From the NCBI RefSeq assembly GCF_000172155.1, contig NZ_ABIZ01000001.1, positions 2,513,105 through 2,577,104 of the forward strand: DNA of 64,000 bases. The letters are read 5' to 3'. Each line of letters opens with the position of its first letter. The first letter of the stretch is position 1. This document shows positions 23,135 to 31,890 of the stretch, piece by piece. The stretch is from Verrucomicrobium spinosum DSM 4136 = JCM 18804 (GTDB taxonomy: Bacteria; Verrucomicrobiota; Verrucomicrobiia; Verrucomicrobiales; Verrucomicrobiaceae). The position numbers and the translations under genes were made by a program. The notes beneath the pieces are model-generated. The model was not told the origin of the DNA. It did no database searches and saw only the letters and a list, made by a program, of their open reading frames with translations.

Positions 23135-24913
23135 ATGTCAGTGTTTTCCAATTATCTGTCTCCAGCATTTCGTCACCTGGCACTGGGAGGGGTGACCGCC
23201 ATTGTCGTAGGCGGTTGGGGCGGGGTGCCGGTTTGGTCCCAGGATCAGGTCCCGTCTGGTGCGGAGGCTGCCCCTGCTGCGGCGGTGCCGGGCAAGTTTC
23301 TGCCGGGTTCGCTGGACGAGCCGGTGCAGGTGCTGTTAAAAAACAGTCTGGGGATGAGCTTCTCCACCATGCCGGGCTCGCCGGTGCTATTTGCCCGGTG
23401 GGAGACGCGAGTGTCGGATTTTGAGTCGTTCCTTAAGGCTACAGGTCGGGTGTGGAATCATTCGCCAGCGTTCACCCAGACGGGAGATCATCCTGTGGTC
23501 AATGTGACGCTGCAGGAAGCGTTGGCGTTTTGCAACTGGCTCACTGAAAAGGAGCGCGCCGAAGGCACTCTGGATGCCAATCAATCCTACCGGCTGCCGA
23601 CGACGGACGAATGGACTACGGCCGTGGGACTTGCTGTGGGGCGGGTGACGGATCTGGCCGTTTCCCAACGGGTGATGGACAAGGAAGCGCATCCATGGGG
23701 CCCGGAGTGGCCACCTCCGTCAGATGCGGGGAATTACAACTCCCGGGAGATCAATGGGTCTGACGACGGCTTCACGCATACTGCGCCGGTGGGCAGCTTT
23801 CGCCCTTCAAAGGAGGGGCTCTATGATCTTGGTGGGAATGTGTGGGAGTGGACGTGGGTGAATGAACTGACTGCTCAGAGCTACGGCGTGCTCCGTGGTG
23901 GATCGTGGATGTATTACCGACCGGAGACCTTGCTCTCGTCCTTTGAATACAAGGTTTCTGGAGAATTGCGTGCGCCGAGTGTGGGTTTCCGCTGTGTGCT
24001 GGAAGACAAGCGACGCACATCGGTCTTCTTGACGGAGACGGACAAAGCCAACAAGGCCGCAGCTCAGGCCCGGCGGGAACAGTTGACGGCCACGCCTTCG
24101 GTGTCGGCGGAAGACGTGAAGCGCCGTATGGCGGAACTGGCAGGACGCAACCCGGATGGCACGGTGGCGGGACGGCAGCTGCCGGATGTCAAGTCGCTGA
24201 AGGCTGCGACGGCTGACAAGCCATACACAAACACCCTGGCCATGAACCTGCTGCCGCTGGATACGACGGGGGCAGGACGAAAGCTCCTGGGGGAGACAGA
24301 GGTGAGGGTGCAGGACTACGAGCTGGCCATGGCGCAACAGGGCAAGAGCTGGACAAACAAGCCGCCCTTTGCCGTACGGGAAAACCACCCGATCGTCAAT
24401 ATCACCTGGGGTGAAGCCGTTGATTTCTGCCGTTGGCTGACTGGGCATGATCGTGCTGCGGGTTTGATTCCGGCAAATGCGGTGTATCGCCTGCCGACAG
24501 ATGCGGAATGGAGCGAGGCCGTGGGGCTGAAGGATGAAAAAGGCGCTACGCCTGCGGACAAACATCTGGCTGACAAGGTGCGCTACCCCTGGGGTGACTC
24601 GGCCACGCCGCCGCCCTACAGCGTGAACCTGGATACGTCCCGCATGCAAGGCTACCAGGACAGTCACTCTTACACCTCCCCCGTGGGGAGTTTCACAGGT
24701 GACGCCGGCAGGTTCAAGGATCTGGCGGGAAATGTTCTGGAGTGGTGTCAGGATGAGTGGCCTGGTTCGACCGGGGAGCGCACCCTGCGTGGCAGTTCCT
24801 GGCTGACGTCGGAGCAGGAGGCGCTACTTTCCTCGTACCGCACCCACTTGCCGGCAGACTCGATGCGGCCTCACGTCGGCTTCCGCGTGCTGCTGGATCT
24901 TGGCTCGCCCTAG
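23135..24913 (+). CDS. Exported protein with two FGE-sulfatase-like domains
   Basis: 592 residues. A signal/anchor segment (about residues 12-32) is followed by two formylglycine-generating-enzyme (SUMF1/FGE) folds in tandem. Copy 1, about 60-290: 'NSLGMSF', 'DHPVVNVTLQEALAFCNWLT', 'YRLPTTDEWTTAVG', 'GLYDLGGNVWEWTW', 'LRGGSW', 'VGFRC'. Copy 2, about 360-590: 'NHPIVNITWGEAVDFCRWLT', 'YRLPTDAEWSEAVG', 'FKDLAGNVLEWCQDEW', 'LRGSSW', 'VGFRV'. Neither copy has the paired cysteines that true FGEs carry shortly after the RGGSW motif, so catalysis of formylglycine formation is unlikely; ligand binding is more plausible. The frame is open from 23102 but the ATG at 23135 gives a proper leader. Confidence 0.88.
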   Translation: MSVFSNYLSPAFRHLALGGVTAIVVGGWGGVPVWSQDQVPSGAEAAPAAAVPGKFLPGSLDEPVQVLLKNSLGMSFSTMPGSPVLFARWETRVSDFESFLKATGRVWNHSPAFTQTGDHPVVNVTLQEALAFCNWLTEKERAEGTLDANQSYRLPTTDEWTTAVGLAVGRVTDLAVSQRVMDKEAHPWGPEWPPPSDAGNYNSREINGSDDGFTHTAPVGSFRPSKEGLYDLGGNVWEWTWVNELTAQSYGVLRGGSWMYYRPETLLSSFEYKVSGELRAPSVGFRCVLEDKRRTSVFLTETDKANKAAAQARREQLTATPSVSAEDVKRRMAELAGRNPDGTVAGRQLPDVKSLKAATADKPYTNTLAMNLLPLDTTGAGRKLLGETEVRVQDYELAMAQQGKSWTNKPPFAVRENHPIVNITWGEAVDFCRWLTGHDRAAGLIPANAVYRLPTDAEWSEAVGLKDEKGATPADKHLADKVRYPWGDSATPPPYSVNLDTSRMQGYQDSHSYTSPVGSFTGDAGRFKDLAGNVLEWCQDEWPGSTGERTLRGSSWLTSEQEALLSSYRTHLPADSMRPHVGFRVLLDLGSP

Positions 24914-25029
24914 GAAGAGACTGGTTCATCTGCCGTACTGCTCGAAGCGGGATAGCTCGTTCGGTGGGGTGGTGGGTGATCCCGCATAGAGAAAGCCGCC
25001 CCAAGCCTGGAAAATCTAATTTGCCCGAG

Positions 25030-26976
25030 ATGTCCGGAGGAAATACCCCGCAGCCCCCAATGCCCCCACCGTCTGATCCGCCAGAGGGAGGTGCTGCGGG
25101 GGTGCCTACGCCCGGGGCAAAGGCAGCCGGACCGGCGGGGTCCACTGGGGGCATGGGGGCGACGGGAGCCAGCAGAGTCGCGGCTTCTTCATCTGGCATG
25201 GGCATGGCATCCACCGTTCCGGCGGCGGTGATCATGCCCGGTGGGCTGCCCAGCCAGCGTGGTGGGGCGCGGCGATTTTGGCGGAGGTGGTGGAAGTGGG
25301 GGCTGGCTTTGATGCTGGTTGCGGGGGGCGCGGCTGCGGCTGCACTGGTGGGACGTCCGTTGTACCATGCATGGGAGCGCCGCGAGGCCTCGGCGATGGT
25401 GGCGCAGGCCCGGCATCATCTGGATGCCGAGCGGTGGGAAGAGGCATCGAAGCTCCTGGGCGAAGCGTATCAAAAGTCCCCCGACCAGGAGGACGTGTTG
25501 CGCGCCCTGATGGAGCTGGTGCGGCGCACGAGTCCCAGTGCGGAGCGGCAGCTTTTCTTTTTACGCCAGCTCAGCGCTGGCGGGCACTCCACGGCTGAGG
25601 ACCAGGTGCGGATGGCGGAGAGTCATCTGGCATTACGCCAGCCCGACGAGGCCAGGCAACTTCTGGACAAGATGTCCCCGGCGGAACGTGAGGGGCGCTA
25701 TGGGCTGGAACTGCGGTCATTGCTGGCACGGGCGGATGGCAGGCAGGCCGAAGCCCAGGCGCTGCTGCGCCGTTCTTGGGAGAAAGCACTGGAAGACCCT
25801 GAGTGTCGGCTGCGTCTGGCGACGCTCGATCTGAGGAATCCGTTCAAAGAGGTGCAGCAGAGGGCGGAGGACCAGGTATGGTCGGTGGCACGTGGGAAGG
25901 ATCGTGCGGCGTTGCTTGCGATCGAGTTGCTCTCAGGGCAGGCAGGCGTTGCCATCCCGCTTACTCCTGCGCAGGCGGATGAACTGTGGAAACTGGTCCG
26001 TACTCATCCCTTCGCCTCCCCGAGGCGGGAGCTGGCAGTGCTGGGGGCATATGTGAAGGCGAGGCCGGAGAGGCGCGAGGAGATGATCGAGGAGGAGGCC
26101 ACCCGGCTGGAAGGGCGCCCGTTGGAGGATCGCATGGATTTCCTGCGCTGGCTGGCGACGGGCGGCGACCATGAGCGCTTTCTCAAGCTGGTGCCGCGCG
26201 ACAAGGCGCTGCTGATGCGGGAGCTTTTTCCCCTCTATGTGGAGGCGCTGGCCGCCTCCGGCCGCTGGCAGGACCTGAAGGAGGCCATGAGCCGTACCTC
26301 GATCATGCCACTGAATGCGGCGGAGAAGGCCCTGTTGCAGGCGCGTCTGGCGCGTGGGCTGGGCGAGCCGGTGGAAACGGTGAAAGGTTATTTCCGTGAG
26401 GCCTGCCGTCATGCCGGGGCGATGCGGGACTACCGTGGGTTGTTGCGGGCGGCGGCGTTCTCGGAAGAGGCGGGGTTTGCCGATGTGGCGCTGGAAGCGT
26501 ACCGTTCTGCTGCCGCGTCCTCGAAGGATCCGGCAGTGATGGAAAGACTGTTGCAACTTCAACAGCAGCGGGGGCAGGACGCCGAGTCAATCCTGCTGAC
26601 AGTGGAAGATCTCCTCAAGGCCCAGCCGAAATCCCGGGAGCAGCATGCGGCGCGTTCTTACCTGAAACTCCTGCTCGGGCGGGAGATGGAGGTGTGCGCA
26701 TTCGAGGCCAGGCGTAGTGAGGCCGAGGGGTTGCTGACGGCCAATGCCGCGGCGTTTGTGAGGGCGTTTGCCGCCTATCGCGAACTGGATCCAGAGCGCG
26801 TGCGTTCCCTGGTCGCCAAGGTGGATGCCGAAGCGCTGCCCACCGGTCAGAGAGCGGTCCTGGCTGGTCTGCTCGCCGATTGTGGGGAGACCGCGAGGGC
26901 ATTCGCGATTGCAGAGAAAATTTCTCCGGTGCTGTTGATGAAAGAGGAGGCGGCGTTTTTGAAGAAGGCCCTCTGA
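25030..26976 (+). CDS. Membrane-anchored TPR-like repeat protein
   Basis: 648 residues from the ATG at 25030. The frame stays open upstream to 24757, but there it overlaps the FGE-like gene. The N-terminus is Pro/Gly/Ala-rich (about 80 residues), then a basic Arg/Trp stretch and a membrane helix ('WGLALMLVAGGAAAAALVG'). The remainder is all helical with tetratricopeptide-like periodicity, for example 'ARHHLDAERWEEASKLLGEAYQKSPDQEDVLRALMEL' and 'MAESHLALRQPDEARQLLDKM'. It is probably a scaffold facing the periplasm. The Pro-rich head and helix resemble those of the protein at 2092. Its 3' end converges with the gene at 27045. Confidence 0.8.
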   Translation: MSGGNTPQPPMPPPSDPPEGGAAGVPTPGAKAAGPAGSTGGMGATGASRVAASSSGMGMASTVPAAVIMPGGLPSQRGGARRFWRRWWKWGLALMLVAGGAAAAALVGRPLYHAWERREASAMVAQARHHLDAERWEEASKLLGEAYQKSPDQEDVLRALMELVRRTSPSAERQLFFLRQLSAGGHSTAEDQVRMAESHLALRQPDEARQLLDKMSPAEREGRYGLELRSLLARADGRQAEAQALLRRSWEKALEDPECRLRLATLDLRNPFKEVQQRAEDQVWSVARGKDRAALLAIELLSGQAGVAIPLTPAQADELWKLVRTHPFASPRRELAVLGAYVKARPERREEMIEEEATRLEGRPLEDRMDFLRWLATGGDHERFLKLVPRDKALLMRELFPLYVEALAASGRWQDLKEAMSRTSIMPLNAAEKALLQARLARGLGEPVETVKGYFREACRHAGAMRDYRGLLRAAAFSEEAGFADVALEAYRSAAASSKDPAVMERLLQLQQQRGQDAESILLTVEDLLKAQPKSREQHAARSYLKLLLGREMEVCAFEARRSEAEGLLTANAAAFVRAFAAYRELDPERVRSLVAKVDAEALPTGQRAVLAGLLADCGETARAFAIAEKISPVLLMKEEAAFLKKAL

Positions 26977-27044
26977 TATCCCGTTGGAATTCACGCCGGA
27001 CGCTCGGTCACCCAGTGACGGCGTCCCCACGTGATTTGGCGGGT

Positions 27045-27929
27045 TCACTTCGCCCGACGCACCTGAAAGAGTTCCCCCTGTAGTTGGAGAATTTTGTTCT
27101 CAACTTCACGAGCTTCCATCTCTGCACGGGTGGCTTGGGCTGGGGCGGAGTGGATTTTTGCAGTGGGGCGGCGGGCGGTCATCCCTTCCGCACGTGCGCG
27201 AATGGCAGCCAGTCGATTTTGGTACACTGAAATTTCCCGCTCATAGGCCAGGATCAATTCGGTGCGGTTTTTCTCACGCGCCTGTGTGGCCACTTCCGCG
27301 GGGCTGGGCCCAGTGGGGACCGGAGAGCTCGGGCTGCTGGTGGTGGCCCACCGGGGCGACGATGCCGTCTCAACGACAGGGCTCGGCTTGAATGGGCGGA
27401 GGCTTTCCAGTTGGTTCTCGACTCCCAGTTGCACCAGATCCCGCAAGCCGGGTGGAAGGAGTTTGCCTTCCACGCGGATGATGCCTTGGGAATGGGTGAA
27501 TCCCACGCCTTCCGGCATGATGCTGGTGATGCGGGCGTTGATGAAGAGGCGGTTGTCCTGCAGCCGCAGTTCCGGGATGGTGGTGAGCATCAAGCGCTCG
27601 CGGGTGGACTGGAGTAGCTTGAGATAGTCGAGTATTTCGGCATCAAGTTGCTTCTCCACTCCCCGGCGAAGCTTTTTGGCCTTGTCGGTTTCTTCCAGGG
27701 TCGCGTAGCAGCCGCCGAGGTTCACATGCAGCCCGTTCCAGGCCGACATCCGCTCTTGGGAAGATGCGATGAGAGCTTGGGCGTTTTCAAGCTGGTGCTG
27801 CACCGTACGGAGGTCGTTGCGGTGAATTTCCAGGTCCACTTCTCGGAGAGCCAGAGTGCCGCCGACGACGAGGATGAGGGGGATGAGGGCTCCGGCGGAG
27901 ATGTGACCCAGCAGGCTTTCAGAGGCCAT
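27045..27929 (-). CDS. Membrane-anchored coiled-coil protein, unknown
   Basis: 294 residues from the ATG at 27929, chosen because the open frame upstream (to 28079) overlaps the lipoprotein gene and is Pro-rich junk-like. A membrane helix ('ISAGALIPLILVVGGTLAL') lies close to the start, followed by a helical segment ('LRTVQHQLENAQALIASSQERM'), a beta-rich middle ('LMLTTIPELRLQDNRLFINARITSIMPEGVGFTHSQGIIRV') and a C-terminal coiled coil ending 'ENKILQLQGELFQVRRAK'. The middle part contains the idea of a recognition of 'H-S-Q-G' seen in related proteins of this phylum. No known family. It follows the lipoprotein gene with a 43-bp gap and is probably co-transcribed with it. Confidence 0.6.
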   Translation of the reverse strand: MASESLLGHISAGALIPLILVVGGTLALREVDLEIHRNDLRTVQHQLENAQALIASSQERMSAWNGLHVNLGGCYATLEETDKAKKLRRGVEKQLDAEILDYLKLLQSTRERLMLTTIPELRLQDNRLFINARITSIMPEGVGFTHSQGIIRVEGKLLPPGLRDLVQLGVENQLESLRPFKPSPVVETASSPRWATTSSPSSPVPTGPSPAEVATQAREKNRTELILAYEREISVYQNRLAAIRARAEGMTARRPTAKIHSAPAQATRAEMEAREVENKILQLQGELFQVRRAK

Positions 27930-27972
27930 GGAAAGGGGGCTTTGAGGTGGGGAATGCGGTGGTGAGATCGCT

Positions 27973-28473
27973 TTACCGGGGTGCAGCTGCCGCTGCGGCG
28001 GGGGCATTGTCTGTTTGCGGAGCACTGGGGGGGTCGAGTACCGCTGCATTGGCGGTGACGTGTGCCCGGTACGCGGCAAAATCAGCGCGGACTTTCTCCA
28101 AGGTGGTCGTGGCGGACTTGTGATGTTTCCGCGCGTCGGCAGCCTCCTGCGTGAGTTCTTCCATCACCCTTGCCATCACGATGCGGGCCGAGTTGTGAGT
28201 GATGGCGCTGGACTTGCTGTTTCCCGCGAGGGCGAAGTTGTTGATGTCGGCCAGTACCTCGCCCTCAAGTTTGTGTTCTTCCTCTGCCAGGTCGTCTGCG
28301 CGACGCTCCGCGAGCTCGATTTCCCTCTTCGTGGCCTCGATGCTGCGAACGAGATGTTCCCTTTGGCTGCACGAGGTCAGCACCCCAAAGAGGGGCAACA
28401 ACAGCATCAGACTGACGTGGAGAGTGCGGGATTTTTTTTGGGCGAAGCAGGCCTTCGCTGGGGGGCTCGGCAT
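27973..28473 (-). CDS. Lipoprotein with coiled coil, unknown
   Basis: 166 residues from the ATG at 28473 (another ATG at 28500 is in frame). Hydrophobic stretch 'LMLLLPLFGVLTSC' ends in a lipobox, so the Cys should be lipidated. Residues 40-130 are a charged helix likely to form a coiled coil ('IEATKREIELAERRADDLAEEEHKLEGEVL'), and the end is Ala-rich. Together with the coiled-coil membrane protein downstream it may form an envelope complex. No recognised family. Confidence 0.6.
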   Translation of the reverse strand: MPSPPAKACFAQKKSRTLHVSLMLLLPLFGVLTSCSQREHLVRSIEATKREIELAERRADDLAEEEHKLEGEVLADINNFALAGNSKSSAITHNSARIVMARVMEELTQEAADARKHHKSATTTLEKVRADFAAYRAHVTANAAVLDPPSAPQTDNAPAAAAAAPR

Positions 28474-28908
28474 GCGGTGCCGTAGCGCAAAACTGGGCAA
28501 ATGTCAACGGGCGTTGTAGGGGGTGGCCTTATGGATATGCGGCGGCGCGCCTATTGAGACTGGTTTCATTTCTCCCGGATTCATCTCCCCACGACAGGCG
28601 AGCGACCTCTCCCAATCAGCGCCAGCTTGGTAAACAGACTCGTGCTGATGGAACTCCAGAATCCATAGGCCACCCAGGGGTAGCTGATCGCGTTGACCAA
28701 GATCGTGAAGGCAAGGGGGGGCACCCTGCCGGAGCCAGGGGTGAAGGTTCGTGAAGTTGACGTCGTCCCCACCTGAGAGGCAGCCGGGAAACAGCGATAC
28801 TCCAAGCCAGGCGGTGGCTTTTTGCGAAAGGGGCGATGGTAAGGCTACATGGGCGTCAGAGTCATGCGGCATTCGGGGAATGCGGCATCACGTCAGGTCC
28901 AACGCGGT
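28474..28908. other. Gap with no supported gene
   Basis: About 430 bp. Two overlapping minus-strand frames (28504-28872 and 28581-28805) exist. The shorter one has a hydrophobic stretch ('LAFTILVNAISYPWVAYGFW') that might be a fragment of a membrane protein, but there is no start signal or homology I recognise. Confidence 0.45.
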
Positions 28909-29991
28909 CTAACACCAATGGGCGCCGCGCGTGTTCACATACACGCTGTAGAGAGATTGACTGGCGGTGATGAAGAGACGGTTCCGTTTTGGCCCGCCGA
29001 AACAGATGTTGCTCCCAGTCTCGGGCAGGCGGATAAGGCCGATGAGCTGTCCCTCAGGATTGAAAATGTGCACGCCGTTGTAGCCCTCGCCCGCCCAACC
29101 GGCGCTGGCCCAGACGTTGCCATCGACATCACAGCGGACGCCGTCGGAACCGCCGTCTTTCAGGCGGTACTGTTCCTCCTTGTTCCATGAGCCGCGTGTG
29201 TATTTGGGCCCGCCTTCATAGAGTTGCCAGTCCGTGTTGGCGTTGGCGACAAACACGCCTGCTTTTCCAAGCTTGCTGCCATCGCTCTGGAGGTCATAGA
29301 CGAGGATGTTTTTGGCGGAGCCGGTGTCCACGACGTAGAGCTTCTTGTAGTCGGGGGTGAAGCAGAGCCCGTTGGGACGCTCGGCGTCGTCGCAGACTTT
29401 TTGCACCTTGCCGGAGGGGTCAATGCGATACACGGCGGTCTTGAGTTGGAGCTCACCCTTGTTGCCTTCATAGTCGCCCATGCTGCCGTAGCCGGGGTCG
29501 GTGAACCAGACGCCGCCATCGGGGTGGACGACGACATCATTGGGAGCGTTGAAGGGCTTTCCATCGAAGGTGTCTGCCAGCACTGTGACCGTGCCGTCCA
29601 TCTCATAGCGGGCCACCCGACGGGTGCCGTGCTCTGCGCTGACCTGGCGACCGTGAGTGTCAAAGGTGTTGCCATTGCTGTTGTTGGAGATGCGCAGCGT
29701 GCTGACATGTCCGTCCTCAGGCAGGTAGCGCATTTGGGCGTTGTTGGGGATGTCGCTCCAGACGAGGTAGTTTCCGGTGCCGTTCCACGCTGGACCTTCA
29801 GCCCAGAGGCAGCCAGTGTGGATCCGTTTGATGGGGGTGTTGCCGATGAGGTATTTGTTGAAGCTGGAATCGAGCGCGACGAGGTCCGGGTCCGGATAAC
29901 CAGCAGGCTCGGCATGGGGGCCGAAATCACGGGCGATGGCAGGGGTTGCGGCGGCTAGGGTGGAGAGGGAGAGGAAGGAGCGACGATTCAT
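28909..29991 (-). CDS. SMP-30/gluconolactonase-family protein with Tat-like leader
   Basis: 360 residues. The twin-arginine start 'MNRRSFLSLSTLAAATPAIA' predicts Tat export. The rest is a six-bladed beta-propeller of the SMP-30/gluconolaconase/LRE type: 'GCLWAEGPAWNGTGNYLVWSDIPNN' supplies the metal-binding Glu, 'APNDVVVHPDGGVWFTDPGYG' the conserved Asn-Asp, 'RPNGLCFTPDYKKLYVVDTGS' the second Asn, and 'DGVRCDVDGNVWAS' the catalytic Asp. It hydrolyses a sugar lactone to the aldonate. It is divergent from the keto-deoxy-acid dehydratase gene 175 bp away, in agreement with a shared sugar-acid pathway. Confidence 0.9.
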   Translation of the reverse strand: MNRRSFLSLSTLAAATPAIARDFGPHAEPAGYPDPDLVALDSSFNKYLIGNTPIKRIHTGCLWAEGPAWNGTGNYLVWSDIPNNAQMRYLPEDGHVSTLRISNNSNGNTFDTHGRQVSAEHGTRRVARYEMDGTVTVLADTFDGKPFNAPNDVVVHPDGGVWFTDPGYGSMGDYEGNKGELQLKTAVYRIDPSGKVQKVCDDAERPNGLCFTPDYKKLYVVDTGSAKNILVYDLQSDGSKLGKAGVFVANANTDWQLYEGGPKYTRGSWNKEEQYRLKDGGSDGVRCDVDGNVWASAGWAGEGYNGVHIFNPEGQLIGLIRLPETGSNICFGGPKRNRLFITASQSLYSVYVNTRGAHWC

Positions 29992-30166
29992 GGTGAAAGG
30001 GATAAATGGGCGGGAGAGTTTGAGGAGCCCCTGAGGGCGTCTTAGAAAATCGGGTGGGGGAAGGGGTGTCGAGACAAAAAAAACGGGGGGTAGGTGCAGA
30101 GGTCTTGCTCTGAGGACGGGCTACGGGTAGTGATGGAGGAGTTTTTTGCACTTTTTCGCCGAAGCT

Positions 30167-30991
30167 ATGATCCTCTACCGCACTGCCCAAGGTCTTGTCG
30201 TTGAACGTGATGGTCGGTACCATGCGGTGCCTGTGGGGGATTGGGATGAGGTTCTGAACCAGGAAAACCTGGCGGCATGGTTGCGCGGATTGGACGCGGA
30301 GGTTGCTGAGCCGACGCCGGGGTCTCTGCAGGCTCCACTGGGGGCGCAGGAGGTGTGGGCTTCCGGGGTGACTTATTACCGGAGTCGGAATGCACGGATG
30401 GAGGAAAGCAAGGACGCGGGTGGGGCTGATTTTTACCAACGGGTCTATGAAGCGGATCGACCGGAGCTATTCTTCAAAGCCACGCCGTCCCGCGTCGTGG
30501 GCCCTGGTGGGGTGATGCATCGCCGCCTGGACTCGAAGTGGATTGTGCCCGAGCCAGAGCTGACGTTGGTGATCAACCGGCGCGGGCAAATAGTGGGCTA
30601 CACTTGTGGCAATGACTTGAGCTGCCGTGACATTGAGGGGGAGAATCCGCTGTATTTGCCGCAAGCGAAGGTCTTTGCCCGCTGTGCGGCGCTGGGCCCG
30701 GGGGTGATGGTGGCGGAGAGGCCGATACCCACCGAGACATCGATTCTTTGTGAAATCTGGAGGGGAGATGCGGCGGTACCCGTATTCCGTGGGGAAACAA
30801 CACTGGCACAAATGAAGCGCACGCCAGAGGAGTTGGTGAGTTGGTTGTTTAAGGAAGAGAGCTTCCCTGCAGGCTGCTACCTCATGACTGGCACGGGTGT
30901 TGTGCCGCCGGATGACTTTTGCCTCAAGCCAGGGGATGTCGTAAAGATCACAATCGATGGCATTGGGACTCTCGTGAACGTTATGGATTGA
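30167..30991 (+). CDS. FAH-family protein, likely 2-dehydro-3-deoxy-D-arabinonate dehydratase type
   Basis: 274 residues of the fumarylacetoacetate hydrolase superfamily. '[14 protein letters not shown]', '[25 protein letters not shown]' and the metal-binding 'VPEPELTLV' (Glu-x-Glu) match the branch that dehydrates 2-keto-3-deoxy-pentonates to 2-oxoglutarate semialdehyde, with '[21 protein letters not shown]' as the next family motif. The frame is open from a TTG at 30146, but the ATG at 30167 starts right where the domain does. Neighbours include a lactonase and an enolase-superfamily dehydratase, which fits a non-phosphorylating pentose oxidation route. Cytoplasmic. Confidence 0.82.
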   Translation: MILYRTAQGLVVERDGRYHAVPVGDWDEVLNQENLAAWLRGLDAEVAEPTPGSLQAPLGAQEVWASGVTYYRSRNARMEESKDAGGADFYQRVYEADRPELFFKATPSRVVGPGGVMHRRLDSKWIVPEPELTLVINRRGQIVGYTCGNDLSCRDIEGENPLYLPQAKVFARCAALGPGVMVAERPIPTETSILCEIWRGDAAVPVFRGETTLAQMKRTPEELVSWLFKEESFPAGCYLMTGTGVVPPDDFCLKPGDVVKITIDGIGTLVNVMD

Positions 30992-31051
30992 GTTTTTGCC
31001 AGGCCGTGGTGAGATAGGTGTCGAAACAGAGGGGATGCGAACCGCCTCGTC

Positions 31052-31732
31052 ATGCTGATCCGCTTGTGTCATACCTATAACCCTACCTGGGCGTATCTGG
31101 CGAAGGCACTGCTCGGGGCGCACGGGGTGGTAGTGAGTGTGGTGCATGAAGAGGCGATGCACCTGTATGCACCAGGATCGATGATGCCGTGCACCCTGTT
31201 GGTGGAAGAGGAGGACTGGGCGGACGCGGTCGAAATCTTGCGGGCTGAGCCAGTGGAGGTGGATTCCGCACCCCTGCCGCCGCCATTGCCAGGGGCTGGC
31301 ATTGATACTGAGGCAGAGGGAGAGGCGGGGGCTCCAATGACGGCGACACGTTCCCGCGCTGTGGAGGGAGAGGTGGAGCCTCGGGAGCACTATTTCCCGG
31401 ATTTCGGGGCGTTTTTGACGGCGCAGGTGTTGGGAGGTGGGGCGTTGGGTGTTGCGGCAGTGTTCCTGGGAGGTCTGCGCAGTGAGGAGGAGGTTAGATG
31501 GCTCAAGGCTGCGGGGCATGAACTTGCTGCCCTGGATCTCAGCTATGCGATCAACCTTTTGCTTGGGCACGTCATCACGACCCCGTTGATCATTGCCATG
31601 GTGCCACTTTGGGTGTGGTTTCGGCATCAACACAGGGCGGTTTACAGGCTGGATGAACTCAGACGGGAGGCCGCCGAATTGGAGGAGGAACTCCAGACGA
31701 TGCAAGGAGAGAACCGTGGTACGGATCTCTGA
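31052..31732 (+). CDS. DUF2007 domain protein with two membrane helices
   Basis: 226 residues. The first 70 residues match the DUF2007 'putative signal transducing protein' pattern: 'NPTWAYLAKALLGAHGVVVSVVHE' and 'LLVEEEDWADAVEIL'. An acidic linker is followed by two membrane helices ('FLTAQVLGGGALGVAAVFLGG', 'LLLGHVITTPLIIAMVPLWVWF') and a short cytoplasmic coiled coil 'LDELRREAAELEEELQTM'. Related proteins occur across bacteria with no proven role. It lies between two sugar-acid genes but is probably unrelated in function. Confidence 0.78.
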   Translation: MLIRLCHTYNPTWAYLAKALLGAHGVVVSVVHEEAMHLYAPGSMMPCTLLVEEEDWADAVEILRAEPVEVDSAPLPPPLPGAGIDTEAEGEAGAPMTATRSRAVEGEVEPREHYFPDFGAFLTAQVLGGGALGVAAVFLGGLRSEEEVRWLKAAGHELAALDLSYAINLLLGHVITTPLIIAMVPLWVWFRHQHRAVYRLDELRREAAELEEELQTMQGENRGTDL

Positions 31733-31890
31733 TGGTGCGGGTGTGGCTCATCTGGTCTGTTCTGTCAGCGCACACCATGGGCTAGTAGTGCCGGGCTTTG
31801 GGCAAAATGTCCTCCGCATTTGGAAACCGCTCCGGACTTTCGACATTCGCTGCTTGAATCCGGTGTTGCCCCGGAGAGACTTGATTCACC

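Noticed and set aside
30467-31705. 412-residue minus-strand frame
   Set aside because: Shadow of the FAH and DUF2007 genes; runs across two real genes and their gap.
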